Shown: piece by piece, positions 61,807 to 64,000 of the stretch
Numbering within the stretch: the stretch's first letter is position 1
How the letters are laid out: the number at the start of each line of letters is the position of its first letter
Origin: Rhodobacteraceae bacterium CCMM004
GTDB lineage: Bacteria; Pseudomonadota; Alphaproteobacteria; Rhodobacterales; Rhodobacteraceae
DNA: 64,000 bases
Assembly: GCA_004005435.1 (NCBI GenBank)
Contig: RZWH01000003.1
Location: 682,001 to 746,000 of the forward strand
Direction of reading: 5' to 3'
Made by a program: the position numbers and the translations under genes
Notes under the pieces: generated by a model
Seen by the model: only the letters and a program-made list of their open reading frames with translations
What the model was told of the DNA's origin: nothing
The model's database searches: none

Positions 61807-62358
61807 ATGATCCGCACCCTCACAACGCGCCTGCGCACCTTTCTCCGAGGTCGGGATGGCAGTTACTCCATCGAGCTGGCCATCGTCGCCCCGATCCTGA
61901 TCTGGGGTGTGCTGGCCACGTACACCTTCGTCGACGGCTACCGGATGCAAACGCTCAACCTGCGCGCCACCACGGCGATTTCGGACCTGCTGTCGCGGCA
62001 GTGGAACCCCATTGACGGCGACTTCGTCGACGGGCTCGGCCGCGCCCACGCCTTCCTCACCAACGACGCGCACCCGACCTCGCTGAGGGTCACGGTGGTG
62101 CGCTGGGACGAAAAGGCGAACACCCTGCATCTGGTCTGGTCGCGCTCCACCGATGGCGCGCCGCAGCCGCATACCGACGGCACGCTGCCGGACCTCGCAC
62201 CGCACGTGCCGGTGCTGGCCGACGCCGACACCGCCATCGTGGTGGAGACCTGGATGGACTATACGCCGCCCTTTGCCGTGGGGCTGTCGGAGGAGACTTT
62301 CGACAACCGGCTGATCGTGTCGCCGCGGTTCGTGCCGCAGCTCAAGTTCACGTCCTAA
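61807..62358 (+). CDS. TadE/F-like pseudopilin with beta-rich tail, module 2
   Basis: A 183-residue paralogue of the gene at 58960: RGRDG (Gly18), then SYSIELAIVAPILIWGVLAT with Glu23, TAISDLLSRQWNPIDGDFVD near 56-75, DTAIVVETWMDYTPPFAVGL and a final RFVPQLKFTS matching RFAPQLKW in module 1. It follows the previous gene by three bases and overlaps the convergent membrane protein by 11 bases. Confidence 0.85.
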   Translation: MIRTLTTRLRTFLRGRDGSYSIELAIVAPILIWGVLATYTFVDGYRMQTLNLRATTAISDLLSRQWNPIDGDFVDGLGRAHAFLTNDAHPTSLRVTVVRWDEKANTLHLVWSRSTDGAPQPHTDGTLPDLAPHVPVLADADTAIVVETWMDYTPPFAVGLSEETFDNRLIVSPRFVPQLKFTS

Positions 62359-62851
62359 GGCCGCCGTCGCGCCGGGCGATCAACACCGACAGGACGTCGG
62401 CCATCGCCCGCGCCTCGGCGGACGAGGTCACGCCGCCCACCCCGACGCGCCGGCCGACCCGCCACCAGAGCCCCGGCGCCCAGGCGCGCCCGGCCGGAGC
62501 GGTCAGCGTCATCAGAAACCCGTTCGAGGGCTTGAAGGCGAACATGCCGCGGTCGACCGCCTTGATCTCGTCCATCTCGGCCACCACCCGGCCGTCGCTG
62601 TCGACCAGTCCGTGGGGATAGAGCAGCAGCGTCGCCTTGGTCGCCTGCCAGACCCGGATCGCGCCGGCCAGCGCACCGCCCCCCAGCGCCAGGAGCACGA
62701 GCCGCCAGGGCAAGGTCGGCCCCGCCGTCACCGCCAGCCAGATCAAGAGGAGGCCCAGGAGCCCCAGCACGCCGGTGCCGAAGGCGCGCCGCGGCGGCGA
62801 AGCGCGAAGCCGCGCCAGCGGCGTGTCGGCGTCTACGTCTGCGTCGGTCAT
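62348..62851 (-). CDS. membrane protein with PH-like domain
   Basis: A 167-residue protein with two transmembrane helices (about residues 26-45 and 48-66) and a C-terminal part including LLYPHGLVDSDGRVVAEMDE near 75-94 and FAFKPSNGFLMTLTAPAGRA, a pattern resembling bacterial PH-like domains. No function is known. It is convergent with the module 2 genes, and alone on its strand here. Confidence 0.75.
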   Translation of the reverse strand: MTDADVDADTPLARLRASPPRRAFGTGVLGLLGLLLIWLAVTAGPTLPWRLVLLALGGGALAGAIRVWQATKATLLLYPHGLVDSDGRVVAEMDEIKAVDRGMFAFKPSNGFLMTLTAPAGRAWAPGLWWRVGRRVGVGGVTSSAEARAMADVLSVLIARRDGGLRT

Positions 62852-62986
62852 CGGCGGGGTCCTTGGCGGATCGGCGGGCCGCCTACCTCTAGCGCCGCCG
62901 CGCGGAGCGGGGAAGCCCCGCCCTGCCTTGCCGCCCTGCCCCGCCCGGCGCTATGGTCGCGCGACAGCCATCGCCGGACCCTCGCC

Positions 62987-63280
62987 ATGCGGCTCCTCCC
63001 TCTCTGCCTCGTCCTCGTCGCGGCCTGCGCCGACTTTCCCGAACTGGAGGGGGTCGAGACAAGGGCAGCCGCACAGGCGGACTATCTCGAACTGGCCCCG
63101 CTCAGCACGCTGTTGGCCGAGGCCGAGACCGGACAGCTCATCGACGGCACGATCACCGCCGCGCTGGAGGCGCGGGCGGCCCGGCTGCGCGCCCGCGCCG
63201 CGGCCCTGCGCGCCTCGGCCCTGACCCCGGCCGAGCGCGCGTCCATCCGCCGCCGCCTCGCCCGCCTCCGCGCCCTCTGA
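62987..63280 (+). CDS. small lipoprotein with helical tail
   Basis: A 97-residue protein with a lipoprotein signal (MRLLPLCLVLVAAC, Cys14 as acceptor) and a helical, Ala/Arg/Leu-rich mature part (DYLELAPLSTLLAEAETGQL, then ARAARLRARAAALRASALTP). It may be an inner- or outer-membrane-tethered helical protein. Function unknown. Confidence 0.75.
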   Translation: MRLLPLCLVLVAACADFPELEGVETRAAAQADYLELAPLSTLLAEAETGQLIDGTITAALEARAARLRARAAALRASALTPAERASIRRRLARLRAL

Positions 63281-64000
63281 ACGGCCCACGGGTCGGCGGA
63301 CCTCCCCCGGCCCCAAAACGACCGAGATCGCTTCCCCGCCGCGGCTACCACACCGGCCCCCGCCCCGCTCGACGTGGCTCTCGACATCCACGGCCAAGAC
63401 GCCCCCCCGGCCGCCGATCCGTCCCCGCCTTCCGCGGGTGGCCCCCAGCCGCCTCGACCGAAGACGGCACCCCGGAGCGGCCGCCCAACCGGCACGCCGC
63501 ACCCTCCGCGCCCCGCGCGGCACCGGCACCCCTGGCCGAGACAGCCCCCTCCCCGGCCGCCGCGCCGCGCCCGCTGCGACGGGGAGGCCCGAGTTCGCCC
63601 CGACCGAGGATCGGCACCCCCGGGCCGGCTGCCATCCCGCCCCCCGGCATCGCCCCGCGCGGCTCCCCAGGTCGACGGTCCAGACGAACCTCTTTTTCGT
63701 CCGTCGACCGCACCGGCGCGTCCGCCGCCGCTCAGGTGCAACCACTCGGCGCGGCGGCGCCTTCGAGTCGCCGGACCGCCCATGCTGCCACCTCTCGGCG
63801 CCGGGCCGACGACCCCGCCGGCCCCCGGGCACCCGTTCGTGGAGCGATCATACGACAGCACCGGCCCATCCCCGGCACGACGGCACCTCTCACCGCGGCC
63901 ATCGGTGTCCCCGAGGGGGGCTCGCCACCTGAGCGGACGCCCTCGACACGGCGCCGGGCAGCCCCCCTTGCCCTGCCCAGGCGGGAACCGCGGCCTGCGC
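63281..64000. other. gene-free right end of the window
   Basis: 720 bases with strong C-richness on the plus strand and no reading frame I can support: open frames on both strands give Arg/Pro/Gly-rich products with no family features or ribosome sites. Runs such as CCGGCCCCCGCCCCG and scattered GACGG/CCGTC pairs suggest structure, but I find no repeat unit. A gene may begin beyond the edge. Confidence 0.5.

Overview
The window is very GC-rich (roughly 70% by eye). Gene content and order point to an alphaproteobacterium of the Rhodobacterales (Rhodobacteraceae/Roseobacteraceae): an assimilatory sulfate block of cysG, DUF2849, sulfite reductase, cysH, DUF934 and fpr beside a divergent Lrp regulator; a small membrane protein before gap; purB followed by a small cysteine-containing secreted protein; dnaG-rpoD-hlyU; a soxB-D-A-G sarcosine oxidase locus beside a glutamate dehydrogenase; and a zapA locus with a likely 6S RNA. 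Genes are dense and often overlap by ATGA or GTGA, which implies translational coupling. I see no transposase, integrase, CRISPR array or tRNA gene.

Layout. 1-7.2 kb: a cytochrome P450 cut by the left edge, an Lrp regulator and the sulfate assimilation operon. 7.2-9.0 kb: a lipoprotein built of about 35 acidic 12-residue repeats. 9.1-12.2 kb: infC with a non-standard start codon, gap and a SpoIIAA-like protein. 12.2-19.5 kb: duplicated non-coding DNA, extensin-like and L,D-transpeptidase genes, paired DUF1127 genes, bioY, purB and small secreted proteins. 19.5-24.5 kb: alpha/beta hydrolases, an MFS transporter and a divergent ArsR-AHSA1 fusion regulator. 24.6-30 kb: purL, bolA, a monothiol glutaredoxin and a zapA locus.

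30-42 kb: transketolase, then riboflavin genes on the minus strand (ribE, two orphan genes, ribB, ribH, nusB, and separately nrdR-ribD) with a plus-strand capsule export cluster (kpsS, wza-like, kpsC) between the two parts. 42-47 kb: an SDR, dodecin, YjbQ, an SRPBCC protein, hlyU and rpoD. 47-56.4 kb: dnaG, the sarcosine oxidase genes and glutamate dehydrogenase, a set suited to degrading methylated amines and glycine betaine derivatives. 56.6-62.4 kb: a tandemly duplicated three-gene module (a VWA TadG-like protein plus two TadE/F-like pseudopilins). The last 720 bases hold no gene I can support.

The strongest candidates for something undescribed are the duplicated VWA/pseudopilin module, the repeat lipoprotein, the leaderless-looking ArsR-AHSA1 regulator with a clear operator, the capsule genes between the riboflavin genes, and a 30-base intergenic repeat family. 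All assignments come from reading translated sequence and motifs; no database search was run.
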